Part shown: in pieces, positions 10,788 through 19,584 of the stretch
Position numbering within the stretch: position 1 is the stretch's first letter
Layout: every line of letters begins with the position of its first letter
Assembly: GCF_000233695.2 (NCBI RefSeq)
Contig: NZ_CM001488.1
Location: 1,742,203-1,806,202, forward strand
Length of the DNA stretch: 64,000 nucleotides
Origin: Desulfobacter postgatei 2ac9
GTDB lineage: Bacteria > Desulfobacterota > Desulfobacteria > Desulfobacterales > Desulfobacteraceae
Direction: 5' to 3'
Position numbers and translations under genes: made by a program
Notes under the pieces: model-generated
What the model was told of the DNA's origin: nothing
Databases searched by the model: none
What the model saw: only the letters and a program-made list of their open reading frames with translations

Positions 10788-10948
10788 AAAGTGTTTCTGG
10801 TATGATATACAATATTGAAGCAATATTGAAGATTGTAACGAAAAATTAAATCAAACTTATATTATATATCAAATTCCAATTAAAATATAGTCCGGCATGA
10901 CATAAAAACGTTTGAAACCACCTGGAAGATGGGGATTGGTACAGCAGT

Positions 10949-13900
10949 ATGGACGACTCTAATCCTGGATTTGATCGTCAGACCTTTGATGATTACTGGA
11001 AGGGCCTTGATGAACAACAGCGTAAGAATTTGCTCCTTCGGGCACCACAATGGCCTGTCTATCTTGGCCTTCTGCCTATTTTAAGCAGTGTTTTTTCGAC
11101 CCATTACCCTCTAAGAGAAGCGGGAAGAAAAAGTTTGACCGCAATGACTTTTGTCATTCGGAAGAATATTGAAACTCCGCTGGTTGATAAACCGTTAAGA
11201 GAGGCTCAGGCCGACGCCTTTCAGGGCGCGGCCCTGATTTACCGCAAAATCTTTGTGCAAATGTCATTTTCAGATAAAAGCACCCTTATCCAGGCGCTTA
11301 TGAATATTGGCAGCATCGGTGCTTTTTTTGCATTTAAGGCTATTTACCTGGAACGGGTTTCCCCTGACGTCATAAAAAAATGTATCAAGGACCTGGATGA
11401 CCGGCTTCGGTTGACTTTTGCCGACCAGTATCTGCAGGCAGACCCTGCCATTCGCCTGCGTTTTGCAAGCCTGTTTCGCTATGTGCTTGCCGGTGTCAAA
11501 CAGCGCCGGGCTGTAACCTGGTACTATGCCGACCTGTTTGACCGGGGACGGGATGTTGATCCTTGTTTGAACAATATCGACGCCTCGTTGCGGGACCCTT
11601 CCCTCATAGAGGACAATGAACTTTTGTCCCCGGATCCCCAAGATCGGATTGCCGGCCTTAAGGCCATTTCAATGATGCGATCAAGGGTGCCTTTACGGAT
11701 TTTCAAAAAAGTGTTGACCCGGGAAACGGTAAAAAAGGTCAGGATGGCTGTGTACAGTCTGATTGAAAATTCGTCCTTTGGGCAGTACCCGGAGTTGTTC
11801 GAGCCTGTGTTTGAGCAGTTTAAAAATGCCAGGACAAATGAGGCTGTCTGCGCCTTTAAAGCCCTTGTTTTGACCGGCAGGCACCCTTTTCATAAGCTTA
11901 TGGAGATGGTTCGGGAAACCTACCCTTCCATTATTCCCATCATCCATATGGAAATTTCAGAGCTGTCCAGACTCTCATTTTTTGCGTTCCAGGACATTGC
12001 CCTGAACAAGGATGTCTATCAGGGTGAAAATTATGATATCAACCTGGCATGTATTTTCGGCATGATTAAAAAACGTCCGGAACGGGTGGTCAGGATTTTA
12101 AAGGAGAATATAGAAATTTGCGGCTCGGACCGGATCAGGAAAGAAGTGGACAGGCTCATGGTAAAAACCCAGAACCTGTTGCTCAAGGAACGTAAGAGCA
12201 TTGCCGCTCAATTCAAGGATATCCAGACGGAACTGCCTGAAAAAAAGTCCATAGCCACCTTTTTTAAATCCATACTCAAAGATCCGGTCCAAAAGAAACT
12301 GAATGATTTAAAGCAGCGGATTGTCCCCCAGGATCTGGATTTTCACAAGGCGGTTATCCGGGACCAGGATTGGTCCGGAATGGATTTGACCCGATCCGTT
12401 CTTAATCTAACCCATGCACAGATTGTGGATACGTTGTTAACCGGTGTTCATGTGTCCGTCGGTATATGCCGCAATACCTTGTTTTACAATATGAATCTGG
12501 ATGGGGCCATATTTGATTTGACCTGCTTTGATAATGCCATTTTTGTCAATGTGTCCGCCCAAAATACAAAATTCAGTCAGTGCAGTTTTCAGAATGCCTC
12601 TTTTTATAATTGCAATTTAAACGGGGCAGACATGAGCGATGCCCTGTTTATTGGGGCTGTAATGTCAAAATGCTCATTTAATGAAACCAACCTGACCTGT
12701 GCTGTTTTTGCACACGCACGACTATCCGGTCTTTCCTTTACCAATGCCTGCCTTCACATGGCGGATTTTACCCATGCCGGGGCCCGGTTCTGCCGGTTTG
12801 CATCACATGCGGCCGTGGATCTGCGTAGCCGGGGTCTCAATTATAATGACAGGGAATACCAACTCAGCTTCAATGACCTGCCAAGAATTGATCCCAGGGT
12901 GGCCAATGAAATAAATATGCTCATTTTTTGTGAATTTGTTCATTTCGGGCAGGCAAAATTTTTCAAACAGAATAAATTGAGTCTTCTGGCGGCCTTTGAT
13001 GTTTTTAAACCGGAGCAGGCGGATTTTTTTCAGCTTTTACCTTTACTGATCCATGAAAATATTGCCATGCCGGAAACCAGCAAGCTCCTGCCATCAACGC
13101 CTTGTGGTGTAACGGATTATCTGCCGTCAAGGGAGACTGAACGGGTTGGCCGGCACTATCTGGGCGGTGCCAATGTCCTGGTCCGCCGGCATCCGGATCC
13201 CCGGATCCTTGGGGTGTATTCCATGGGAAGTGTTGGGTCTTTGGCCCAAACTGCTGAGTCTGACATTGATTACTGGATTTGTATAGATGAAAAACAGTTG
13301 GGCCGTCAGGCAACCGATCTTTTGCGCCGGAAGCTTGATGCCCTGGAAAGCATGGCCCTGGAGCGGTTTAAAATTCAGGTCACCTTTTTTCTTGTGGATA
13401 TTTTCAAGGCCCGGGATAATGATTTCGGCGGTTCCTCCCAGGAAAGTTCAGGCTCTGCCCAGGCCCGGCTGCTCAAGGAGGAGTTTTACCGGACCATGAT
13501 CCATGTGGCAGGCAGACTGCCCTTGTGGACGGCGCTTCCCACCAGCATCAGCAGCAATTATTATAATCTGATTTTTGACTGCATCAATCGTTTGCCCGGT
13601 ACTAAACGGTATATTGACCTGGGTGATATTCATGCCGTACCCCTTAATGAATATTTTGGCGCGTCTGTCTGGCAGATGTTTAAATGGCTGAAAAGTCCTT
13701 TTAAATCAGTTATTAAGATGGCCTTACTCGAAAAGTACATGAATACCTATGGCCGGGAACCCATGCTGTGCAATGAGTATAAAAATGAATGGATGAATTC
13801 AGGGACCCATCTGAAGCCTGGACAGAACGATTCCTATATTATTTTGATCAATACCATGATTCAGTTTTATATGAAGTCAGGGGACACACATTCCATCAAG

Positions 13901-14827
13901 CTTTTGCTCACCTGTTTTTTTCTCAAACTGGGGATTACAAAACAATCGGAGCTGGACTTCAGTGTTTTTGGCCTGCGACGCAATCTTTTGGAGAGGTGCC
14001 TGCGGGAATGGGGCTGGACCCTGGAAACGGTGTTTGAGGTCGGCCGGTTCAGATCTTGGCCTTATACCGCCATTCACCGCCTTTCCTTAACCATTGAACA
14101 GTATATGATGACACGGTACACGGACCTTAAAAGCCGCTTCAGGGATGATCCCGGCGGGCTGGCTATTTCCGAGCAGGACCGTATGGTCCTTGAGCGTAAG
14201 GTGGATATCCAGTTCCAGGACAAGCCGGGTAAAATTAAAAAACTGCTTTTAATTTCAGGTGGTGACCGTCATTTTTCAAGGCTTTATCTCAGATACCTGG
14301 ACACGCCCGGGAAAAGATATGGCCAGTGGAAATTGATCCATAAACCATCTATCCAGGCCCAGATGGATGAAGAAACGATCCTCACGGCAAGTTCTGTGGA
14401 AGAGATCGGGGCCTGGCTGATTCACAACCACCTTTATACGGACCATACTTTTTTGACCATGGCGCCTAATCCCACGGAAGTTTCCCACGACAGCATTGAA
14501 AAACTTTACAGGGCCATGCATGATTTTTTTACCCCTGAACTATCAAAACCGGTTAGCTTTGATGCATTGAGGAAGATGCCGTCCATTACCCGTCTGTTTG
14601 TTTCCGTCAATTTTTATGCGGAAAAACCCAGCGGCAGAATTTCAGATTTTACACTGGTCTACCTGAATTCCTGGGAGGAGATGTTTTTGCGCGCAGCAAG
14701 GCTTAGCGTGCCGGCTGCGGATCTTGAACCGGTGAAAAAACAGATCTGCATGGGGCTTGGTCTAAAGCAGCTGCCCGAAAAGACTGTTTTCCATATCCCA
14801 AGACGGGGGTCTTCAATGATGTTTTGA
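10949..14827 (+). CDS. Large class I adenylate cyclase with pentapeptide repeats
   Basis: This 1292-residue protein is predicted to make cyclic AMP from ATP. Residues 1 to about 480 are helical and HEAT-like, without a recognised catalytic motif. About residues 480-620 are pentapeptide repeats of the A(D/N)Lxx type (LNGADMSDALFIGAVMSKCS). The C-terminal part (about 690-1290) matches class I adenylate cyclase: YLGGANVLVRRHPDPRILGV, then the nucleotidyltransferase signature GSVGSLAQTAESDIDYWICI with the paired metal-binding Asp residues. Enterobacterial CyaA has about 850 residues and no pentapeptide region, so the N-terminal extension is the odd part. It is a single gene, convergent with the LOG gene. 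The Shine-Dalgarno sequence is weak. Confidence 0.85.
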   Translation: MDDSNPGFDRQTFDDYWKGLDEQQRKNLLLRAPQWPVYLGLLPILSSVFSTHYPLREAGRKSLTAMTFVIRKNIETPLVDKPLREAQADAFQGAALIYRKIFVQMSFSDKSTLIQALMNIGSIGAFFAFKAIYLERVSPDVIKKCIKDLDDRLRLTFADQYLQADPAIRLRFASLFRYVLAGVKQRRAVTWYYADLFDRGRDVDPCLNNIDASLRDPSLIEDNELLSPDPQDRIAGLKAISMMRSRVPLRIFKKVLTRETVKKVRMAVYSLIENSSFGQYPELFEPVFEQFKNARTNEAVCAFKALVLTGRHPFHKLMEMVRETYPSIIPIIHMEISELSRLSFFAFQDIALNKDVYQGENYDINLACIFGMIKKRPERVVRILKENIEICGSDRIRKEVDRLMVKTQNLLLKERKSIAAQFKDIQTELPEKKSIATFFKSILKDPVQKKLNDLKQRIVPQDLDFHKAVIRDQDWSGMDLTRSVLNLTHAQIVDTLLTGVHVSVGICRNTLFYNMNLDGAIFDLTCFDNAIFVNVSAQNTKFSQCSFQNASFYNCNLNGADMSDALFIGAVMSKCSFNETNLTCAVFAHARLSGLSFTNACLHMADFTHAGARFCRFASHAAVDLRSRGLNYNDREYQLSFNDLPRIDPRVANEINMLIFCEFVHFGQAKFFKQNKLSLLAAFDVFKPEQADFFQLLPLLIHENIAMPETSKLLPSTPCGVTDYLPSRETERVGRHYLGGANVLVRRHPDPRILGVYSMGSVGSLAQTAESDIDYWICIDEKQLGRQATDLLRRKLDALESMALERFKIQVTFFLVDIFKARDNDFGGSSQESSGSAQARLLKEEFYRTMIHVAGRLPLWTALPTSISSNYYNLIFDCINRLPGTKRYIDLGDIHAVPLNEYFGASVWQMFKWLKSPFKSVIKMALLEKYMNTYGREPMLCNEYKNEWMNSGTHLKPGQNDSYIILINTMIQFYMKSGDTHSIKLLLTCFFLKLGITKQSELDFSVFGLRRNLLERCLREWGWTLETVFEVGRFRSWPYTAIHRLSLTIEQYMMTRYTDLKSRFRDDPGGLAISEQDRMVLERKVDIQFQDKPGKIKKLLLISGGDRHFSRLYLRYLDTPGKRYGQWKLIHKPSIQAQMDEETILTASSVEEIGAWLIHNHLYTDHTFLTMAPNPTEVSHDSIEKLYRAMHDFFTPELSKPVSFDALRKMPSITRLFVSVNFYAEKPSGRISDFTLVYLNSWEEMFLRAARLSVPAADLEPVKKQICMGLGLKQLPEKTVFHIPRRGSSMMF

Positions 14828-14859
14828 CTTTGGTTGCAACAAGGTGGGTGCCCCCCAGG

Positions 14860-15531
14860 TTAAGACCGGTTGTAAAAGTTATTTACTATTTTAAGGGCCT
14901 GTTCCGGGGTGTCAACCAATGAAAACAGTTCCATATCCTTGGCAGAGATTAATCCGGTTGCGGCAAGTGACTTTTTAATCCAGTCCACAAGTCCGGCCCA
15001 GAATTCTTTGTTCATTAAAATGACAGGCATTTTTCGGATGCGCCGGGTCTGGACCAGCGTCAGGGTCTCAAACATTTCATCCATTGTGCCAAGTCCTCCG
15101 GGCATAATGATATAGGCTTGGGCATATTTTACAAACATGACTTTTCGGATAAAAAAGTAATTAAAGTCCAAAGACCGGGTCATATAGGCATTGCTCTTTT
15201 CTTCAAAGGGCAGGGTGATTTTTAACCCTACGGACTCCCCGTTCTGCTCTAAGGCCCCCATGTTTGCCGCTTCCATTATTCCCGGCCCCCCTCCTGTAAT
15301 GACCGCATAACCGCCGGCTGCAAAACAGGCTGCCGTCTTCCTTGCGGTTTCATAATCGGGATGCCCCTTGGCTGTTCTTGAGGAGCCGAAAATAGATATG
15401 GCAGGTCCTAAATCATGAAGTTCATCTATACCTTCAACAAATTCGCCCATAATTTTAAACAGGCGCCATGATTCACCGGACTTGAAATCATCAATGGGGT
15501 ACTCAATGGGATGGGGCGTTCTCATGTTCAA
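14860..15531 (-). CDS. LOG family protein (TIGR00730 type Rossmann-fold nucleotide hydrolase)
   Basis: LOG family enzymes cleave nucleoside 5'-monophosphates to free base and ribose 5-phosphate; cytokinin-activating enzymes are the best known members. The 223-residue protein carries the nucleotide-binding motif VITGGGPGIMEAANMGA and the signature MPGGLGTMDEMFETLTLVQ, the PGGxGTxxE motif with the catalytic Glu. The N-terminal extension and the length suit the larger bacterial LOG subgroup. The actual substrate in this organism cannot be told from sequence. It is convergent with the adenylate cyclase gene, with only 32 bases between the stops. Confidence 0.9.
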   Translation of the reverse strand: MNMRTPHPIEYPIDDFKSGESWRLFKIMGEFVEGIDELHDLGPAISIFGSSRTAKGHPDYETARKTAACFAAGGYAVITGGGPGIMEAANMGALEQNGESVGLKITLPFEEKSNAYMTRSLDFNYFFIRKVMFVKYAQAYIIMPGGLGTMDEMFETLTLVQTRRIRKMPVILMNKEFWAGLVDWIKKSLAATGLISAKDMELFSLVDTPEQALKIVNNFYNRS

Positions 15532-15792
15532 CTCCTTACTAAAACGGTTCCGAATGCAAGTTCAGATCAACCAACTCAACTGGCTAAAATATAATAAATG
15601 TGGTATATACTATCCAATTTGGGGTAACTGATCAAGTTGTTCGGTTAACACTTTAAATTTATTGTTTTTTAATAACAGCCATGGGCTGACCTGACATATC
15701 AACTGCCAGGCATAGCCCACAACAAAGTTGGAAAGATCTGAGTAACTTACCCAGACTTTCTTATAAAACAAAAAAAAGATAAATTATTTGGA

Positions 15793-16095
15793 ATGACTAT
15801 AAATTTGGATTTTCAATATTCAGTATTCCGGCAGACAACGGTTGTCAATGCATTAGGAATGCATGCGCGGCCTGCGGCAGTAATTGCCGGGATGGCCCAG
15901 GACGCAGGTGGTAACATCTGGTTGTCAGATGGAAAAAGCATTGTGGATGCCGCAAGCATTATTGAAATGATATCCCTGTGTGCGGTGACAGGGACAAAGG
16001 TGTCCATTTTTGCAGAAAAAGAAGAAGATTCAGCCCTGGCAGATAAGATTAAAAATTTTTTTGATGTTGGATTCGGGGAAAATGAAAATAAATAG
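15793..16095 (+). CDS. HPr family phosphocarrier protein
   Basis: HPr relays phosphate from enzyme I. In delta-proteobacteria without sugar permeases it is usually thought to serve regulation. The 100-residue protein has the active-site histidine at His24 in ALGMHARPAA, and a Ser49 in DGKSIVDAASI at the place of the regulatory serine of Gram-positive HPr. The 10-residue N-terminal extension before the usual start and the Asp/Ala-rich segment DAASIIEMISLCA are slightly unusual. The 3' end overlaps the ptsI start by 14 bases, indicating translational coupling. No EII genes are nearby. The upstream gap of 260 bases (15532-15792) is AT-rich and probably holds the promoter, but I see no clear site. 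Confidence 0.92.
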   Translation: MTINLDFQYSVFRQTTVVNALGMHARPAAVIAGMAQDAGGNIWLSDGKSIVDAASIIEMISLCAVTGTKVSIFAEKEEDSALADKIKNFFDVGFGENENK

Positions 16096-17857
16096 AACCG
16101 TTAAGGATCAAATCATTCTCAGGGGGATCAGCGGTTCTCCCGGTATCTGTATTGGAAAGGCGTATCTTGTTGACCGGGAGGGTGTTAATCTTATTAAGCG
16201 TTATCCTGTAAGCCCGGATATGCTCCCCAATGAAATAGACCGGTTTAAAAATGCAGTGGATAAAGCCAAAAAAGATCATGCCAAGGCCATTGATGCTTTA
16301 GGGGATGATTTAAGTGAAAATCTCAATATCCTTGAAACCCATATGGTTTTGTTCAAGGATAAAATGCTTTACGGCAAAACCATTGAGACCATTACCAATG
16401 ACCAGATCAATGCGGAGTGGGCACTTCGCCGGGTGTCCAGGCGTATCAGCCGGATGTTTGATCAAATCAATGATCCGTATCTTCGGGCCAGGGGAAATGA
16501 TATTATCCAGGTCTCGGACAAGATAATGAATTATCTGGTGGGGGAGGCTGACCTCCGGATCAGCGAAATCAACAAACGCGTCATCATTGTCGCCCACGAC
16601 CTTTCTCCCGCAGATACCAGTCAGATCCAGCTTGAACATATCAAGGGATTTGTAACGGACAGGGGCGGTAAGGACTCCCATACCAGTATCGTGGCAAAAT
16701 CCCTGAAAATTCCGTCGGTTATAGGGCTCGGTAATGTTACGGCAAATATCAATAATGATGAGATCCTTATCGTAGACGGTTCCGCCGGGATTGTTATCAT
16801 TAATCCGGATGAAGATACCCTGTTCCGGTATGAAGATAAGATGGCACGGTTTGAAGCCTACCGGGCCGATATTGAACGGGATAGCCATCTGCCCGCAATC
16901 ACTGCCGACGGGATACCCATTAATCTTCTTGCCAATATAGAGCTTGTCGAAGAGGTGGTCTCTGCCAAGGATAATAAAGCGGCCGGCATCGGACTGTTTA
17001 GAACGGAATTTTTATGTCTGGACTTAAACAGACTTCCCACCGAGGACCAAATGCTTCAAAAATACAAGGAGTTGGTGGAACTAATGCAGCCGGCGCCGGT
17101 GACCATCCGGACCCTGGATATTAACGGGGACAAATTTAATCCTTATATAGATCCGGTGGAAGAGGCCAACCCCGCATTAGGTTTGAGAGCCGTCAGGTTT
17201 TGTCTGGAAAATGAAGCTGTTTTTATCGCCCAGATCAAAGCCATTTTGCGGGCCGCGGCTTTTGGTAATATCAAACTGCTGATTCCGATGATTTCCTGTG
17301 TTGAGGAAATTATTGGCGTAAAATCATGTATTGACAAGGCGGTGATTGAACTTGAGTCCGAAGACAGAATATTTAATAAGGATATTCCGTTGGGTATTAT
17401 GATTGAGGTGCCTTCCGCCGTGATGATGGCCCGGGAACTTGCCGGATACGTTGATTTTTTCAGTATCGGCACCAATGATTTGATTCAGTACTCCATGGCC
17501 ATTGACCGGCGTAATAGCAGGGTGGCACACCTTTACCAGGCGTTAAACCCTGCGGTGCTGAAAATGATCCGTCTCATTGTGGATGCGGCAACCGAAAAGG
17601 ATATTGAGCTGGTTATGTGCGGTGAAATGGCAGGTGACCCCATTAATATCCCTGTGCTTCTTGGTTTGGGCCTGACCAATTTGTCAATGAATGCCGGTGC
17701 CATCCCTGTCATAAAGAAAATGATTCGGTCCATGAATGTCTCTAAAGCACGGAAGGATGTCCAGATCATCCTCGGTTTTCAAACGGTACGGGAAATTGTC
17801 GATTATATTCAAAGGGAATACAGAGAACTTCTGCCCTACAAGGATAACGAGGAATAA
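16082..17857 (+). CDS. ptsI: Phosphoenolpyruvate-protein phosphotransferase (enzyme I)
   Basis: Enzyme I autophosphorylates from phosphoenolpyruvate and passes the phosphate to HPr. I choose the ATG at 16082 (MKINRTVKDQ) because GGGGAAA precedes it at good distance and homologous text begins at IILRGISGSPGICIGKAYLV; upstream in-frame Met codons lie inside the HPr gene. The protein then has 591 residues. The phosphorylated histidine is H200 in DRGGKDSHTSIVAKS. The PEP-binding barrel shows GIGLFRTEFL, LDINGDKF, GTNDLIQYSMAIDR and the catalytic Cys in ELVMCGEMAGD. It is coupled to HPr upstream and followed 3 bases later by smpB. Confidence 0.95.
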   Translation: MKINRTVKDQIILRGISGSPGICIGKAYLVDREGVNLIKRYPVSPDMLPNEIDRFKNAVDKAKKDHAKAIDALGDDLSENLNILETHMVLFKDKMLYGKTIETITNDQINAEWALRRVSRRISRMFDQINDPYLRARGNDIIQVSDKIMNYLVGEADLRISEINKRVIIVAHDLSPADTSQIQLEHIKGFVTDRGGKDSHTSIVAKSLKIPSVIGLGNVTANINNDEILIVDGSAGIVIINPDEDTLFRYEDKMARFEAYRADIERDSHLPAITADGIPINLLANIELVEEVVSAKDNKAAGIGLFRTEFLCLDLNRLPTEDQMLQKYKELVELMQPAPVTIRTLDINGDKFNPYIDPVEEANPALGLRAVRFCLENEAVFIAQIKAILRAAAFGNIKLLIPMISCVEEIIGVKSCIDKAVIELESEDRIFNKDIPLGIMIEVPSAVMMARELAGYVDFFSIGTNDLIQYSMAIDRRNSRVAHLYQALNPAVLKMIRLIVDAATEKDIELVMCGEMAGDPINIPVLLGLGLTNLSMNAGAIPVIKKMIRSMNVSKARKDVQIILGFQTVREIVDYIQREYRELLPYKDNEE

Positions 17858-17860
17858 GCC

Positions 17861-18322
17861 ATGAACGAAAAATATACCAAACTGATTGCCACCAATAAAA
17901 AAGCCCGGCACAATTACCACATTGATGATGAATATGAAGCCGGCATTGTGTTGGTGGGCTCAGAAGTCAAAGCCATCAGAGAGGGCAGGGTCAGTTTCAA
18001 GGACTCTTACGCAGATATTAAACGCGGAGAAGTTTTTTTACGCCAACTTCATATTTCTCCCTATGAGTTCTCATACAATGCCAACCATGAAGCCATGCGG
18101 ACCCGGAAACTTTTATTGCACAGTTATGAAATTAGAAAACTTGTCGGAAAAATAAAAGAACAGGGATATACCCTGGTGCCGTTAAAAATATATTTTAAAA
18201 ATGATAAAATAAAAATTCTCCTTGGCCTTGGTAAAGGCAAAAAGCTTTACGACAAAAGGGAATCCATCAAGCAGCGGGATGTGAAACGGGATATGGATCG
18301 TGACATAAAAAAATATTCCTGA
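17861..18322 (+). CDS. smpB: SsrA-binding protein SmpB
   Basis: SmpB binds tmRNA and brings it to stalled ribosomes for trans-translation. The 153-residue protein shows the family text NKKARHNYHIDDEYEAGIVL, GSEVKAIREGRVSFKDSYAD and the basic C-terminal tail KGKKLYDKRESIKQRDVKRD. Length and ends are normal. It starts 3 bases after ptsI, so it is part of the HPr-EI transcript, and it lies 70 bases before its RNA partner ssrA, which has its own promoter-like sequence. Confidence 0.97.
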   Translation: MNEKYTKLIATNKKARHNYHIDDEYEAGIVLVGSEVKAIREGRVSFKDSYADIKRGEVFLRQLHISPYEFSYNANHEAMRTRKLLLHSYEIRKLVGKIKEQGYTLVPLKIYFKNDKIKILLGLGKGKKLYDKRESIKQRDVKRDMDRDIKKYS

Positions 18323-18333
18323 TTATAAAATTG

Positions 18334-18361
18334 TTGACTTCAACCCTTTTAGTACTATATT
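18334..18361 (+). promoter_or_regulatory. Likely sigma-70 promoter of ssrA
   Basis: TTGACT at 18334-18339 and TATATT at 18356-18361 are separated by 16 bases, close to the -35/-10 consensus. A start about 6-8 bases downstream would give a precursor with a leader of about 20-25 bases before the mature tmRNA 5' end, as is normal for RNase P-processed tmRNA. Confidence 0.55.
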
Positions 18362-18391
18362 AGATAGAGTTCTTTAGATCTTTTACAATTT

Positions 18392-18745
18392 GGGGGCGTA
18401 ATGGTTTCGACGGAGATTTTGACGTCCAAGGTAGCATGTCGAGTGTTTGTCAACTCGTAAACTTGGCAAGTTTAAATATAATCGCAGACGATTATAACTA
18501 CGCTGTAGCCGCTTAAGGCGGCTTCCGTCCTCCTGACATCCTTCTTGCAGATTCAGATCAGGGCGTCGACTTTGCAAGACCGCTTTTGGAATTTCCTGGG
18601 TTCCCGAAGTTGAATTTTTCAGGATATACCGGATTGGATCCCTCCTGAAGGAGCCTTCCCGGCTAATTATAAAGTTCAGGATAAGCATGTAGAAGCCTGG
18701 ATTGATTGTTTTCGGACGCGGGTTCAACTCCCGCCGCCTCCACCA
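18392..18745 (+). ncRNA. ssrA: Transfer-messenger RNA (tmRNA)
   Basis: tmRNA rescues stalled ribosomes together with SmpB and tags the nascent protein for degradation. The 5' end GGGGGCGTAATGGTTTCGAC and the 3' end CGCCTCCACCA form the tRNA-like acceptor stem with encoded CCA; the T-arm GGTTCAACTCC is present. The tag frame runs at 18484-18516 and reads ADDYNYAVAA followed by TAA, a tag of delta-proteobacterial type. It is a one-piece tmRNA of about 354 bases directly after smpB and followed by a terminator. Confidence 0.97.
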
Positions 18746-18760
18746 CTAATATTTAAACAA

Positions 18761-18803
18761 ACCGATCCTGTTGCCGAGTCCGGCACGCAGGGTCGGTTTT
18801 TTT
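18761..18803 (+). terminator. Rho-independent terminator after ssrA
   Basis: ACCGATCCTG at 18761-18770 pairs with CAGGGTCGGT at 18788-18797 (one G-T pair), and a run of seven T follows. The inner loop also contains a small GCCG/CGGC stem. Confidence 0.85.
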
Positions 18804-18859
18804 ATTTTTATAAATTAGCGACTTACGCCGAATAGCGCGTTCTGCTAAATGTTCTGCAT

Positions 18860-19051
18860 TCACTCCCTTTTCGGGAAATCTTGTTCAACTCTCTTCTCTG
18901 TTGCCGTTATCTTCTCCGTTTTCTCAGCTTCTGTTTCCGCCCCAAGTCCAGCGGTATTGGGGTTGGCTGAAGCCTGCTCCTGCTCGGCCATTTCCGCCTG
19001 ATACTGCCGAAACGCTTCGGCAATTCCGTCAAACAAATCATTAATATCCAT
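18860..19051 (-). CDS. Small acidic protein of unknown function (63 residues)
   Basis: A short reading frame with a good ribosome binding site (AGGAGA, 5 bases before the ATG at 19051). The product starts MDINDLFDGIAEAFRQYQAE, which looks like an amphipathic helix, and continues as an acidic, Ala/Glu/Thr-rich, probably disordered tail ending EQDFPKRE. I recognise no family. It faces ssrA and marks the start of the accessory island. The ribosome binding site and helix pattern argue that it is real. Confidence 0.45.
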   Translation of the reverse strand: MDINDLFDGIAEAFRQYQAEMAEQEQASANPNTAGLGAETEAEKTEKITATEKRVEQDFPKRE

Positions 19052-19355
19052 CAGATTCTCCTGTGTTCGGGTTTCTCTGCACCTTACATACCGGAGAAAC
19101 AGAGAACCTGTCGGGCAATTGAAATATTTTCTTTGAACACATCCTTCCGAACAGTACTGGGAAGGTAAGAAATTCGGCCAAACTCGGTTACATCGGGAAG
19201 GAAAACTTGATTTTTTCAGTTCATCATATATCTTTAACCCTGTTTAACCTAATGTAGCCGGATTGTACCCCTATGGATGCCTTCCGGTTAAACAACTTGA
19301 CGAGCCGCCACACATTAAAAAATGGCACGGCTCTCAAAGAATGATGGAGTCGAAA
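19052..19355. other. Intergenic region, 304 bases, no gene seen
   Basis: This gap separates the small acidic protein from the divergent HTH gene. It should contain both promoters, but I see no convincing -35/-10 pair, repeat or RNA structure. Confidence 0.4.
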
Positions 19356-19565
19356 ATGGAAGACAGATGGTTGTCCGTGGATGAAATTGGTGACTATCTC
19401 GGGATCAAGCGAGATACCGTCTATAAATGGATAAGCGAAAAAGGCATGCCAGCCCATAAGATCGGCCGTCTTTGGAAATTCAAGAAAGATGAAGTGGACC
19501 AATGGGTACGGTCAGGCGGTGCGGCTGCAGGCAATGAACAAGATGATGCAAACAAAGCCGAATAA
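19356..19565 (+). CDS. Excisionase/MerR-type helix-turn-helix DNA-binding protein
   Basis: A 69-residue protein with the HTH_17 excisionase-like pattern WLSVDEIGDYLGIKRDTVYK, then a wing-like segment MPAHKIGRLWKFKKDEVDQW. I place the start at the ATG at 19356 because GGAG lies 6 bases upstream; an ATG at 19341 is the alternative. Such proteins often stand at the head of type I restriction-modification operons or mobile islands. Here it is 19 bases before the hsdM remnant. It probably regulated the restriction operon or island excision; that is inference from context. Confidence 0.8.
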   Translation: MEDRWLSVDEIGDYLGIKRDTVYKWISEKGMPAHKIGRLWKFKKDEVDQWVRSGGAAAGNEQDDANKAE

Positions 19566-19584
19566 CGCAATCAGGAGTTTATAG

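Noticed and set aside
18383-18727. Minus-strand reading frame of 114 codons over ssrA
   Set aside because: It overlaps the tmRNA, whose acceptor stem, tag and T-arm are clear; the frame has no start signal.
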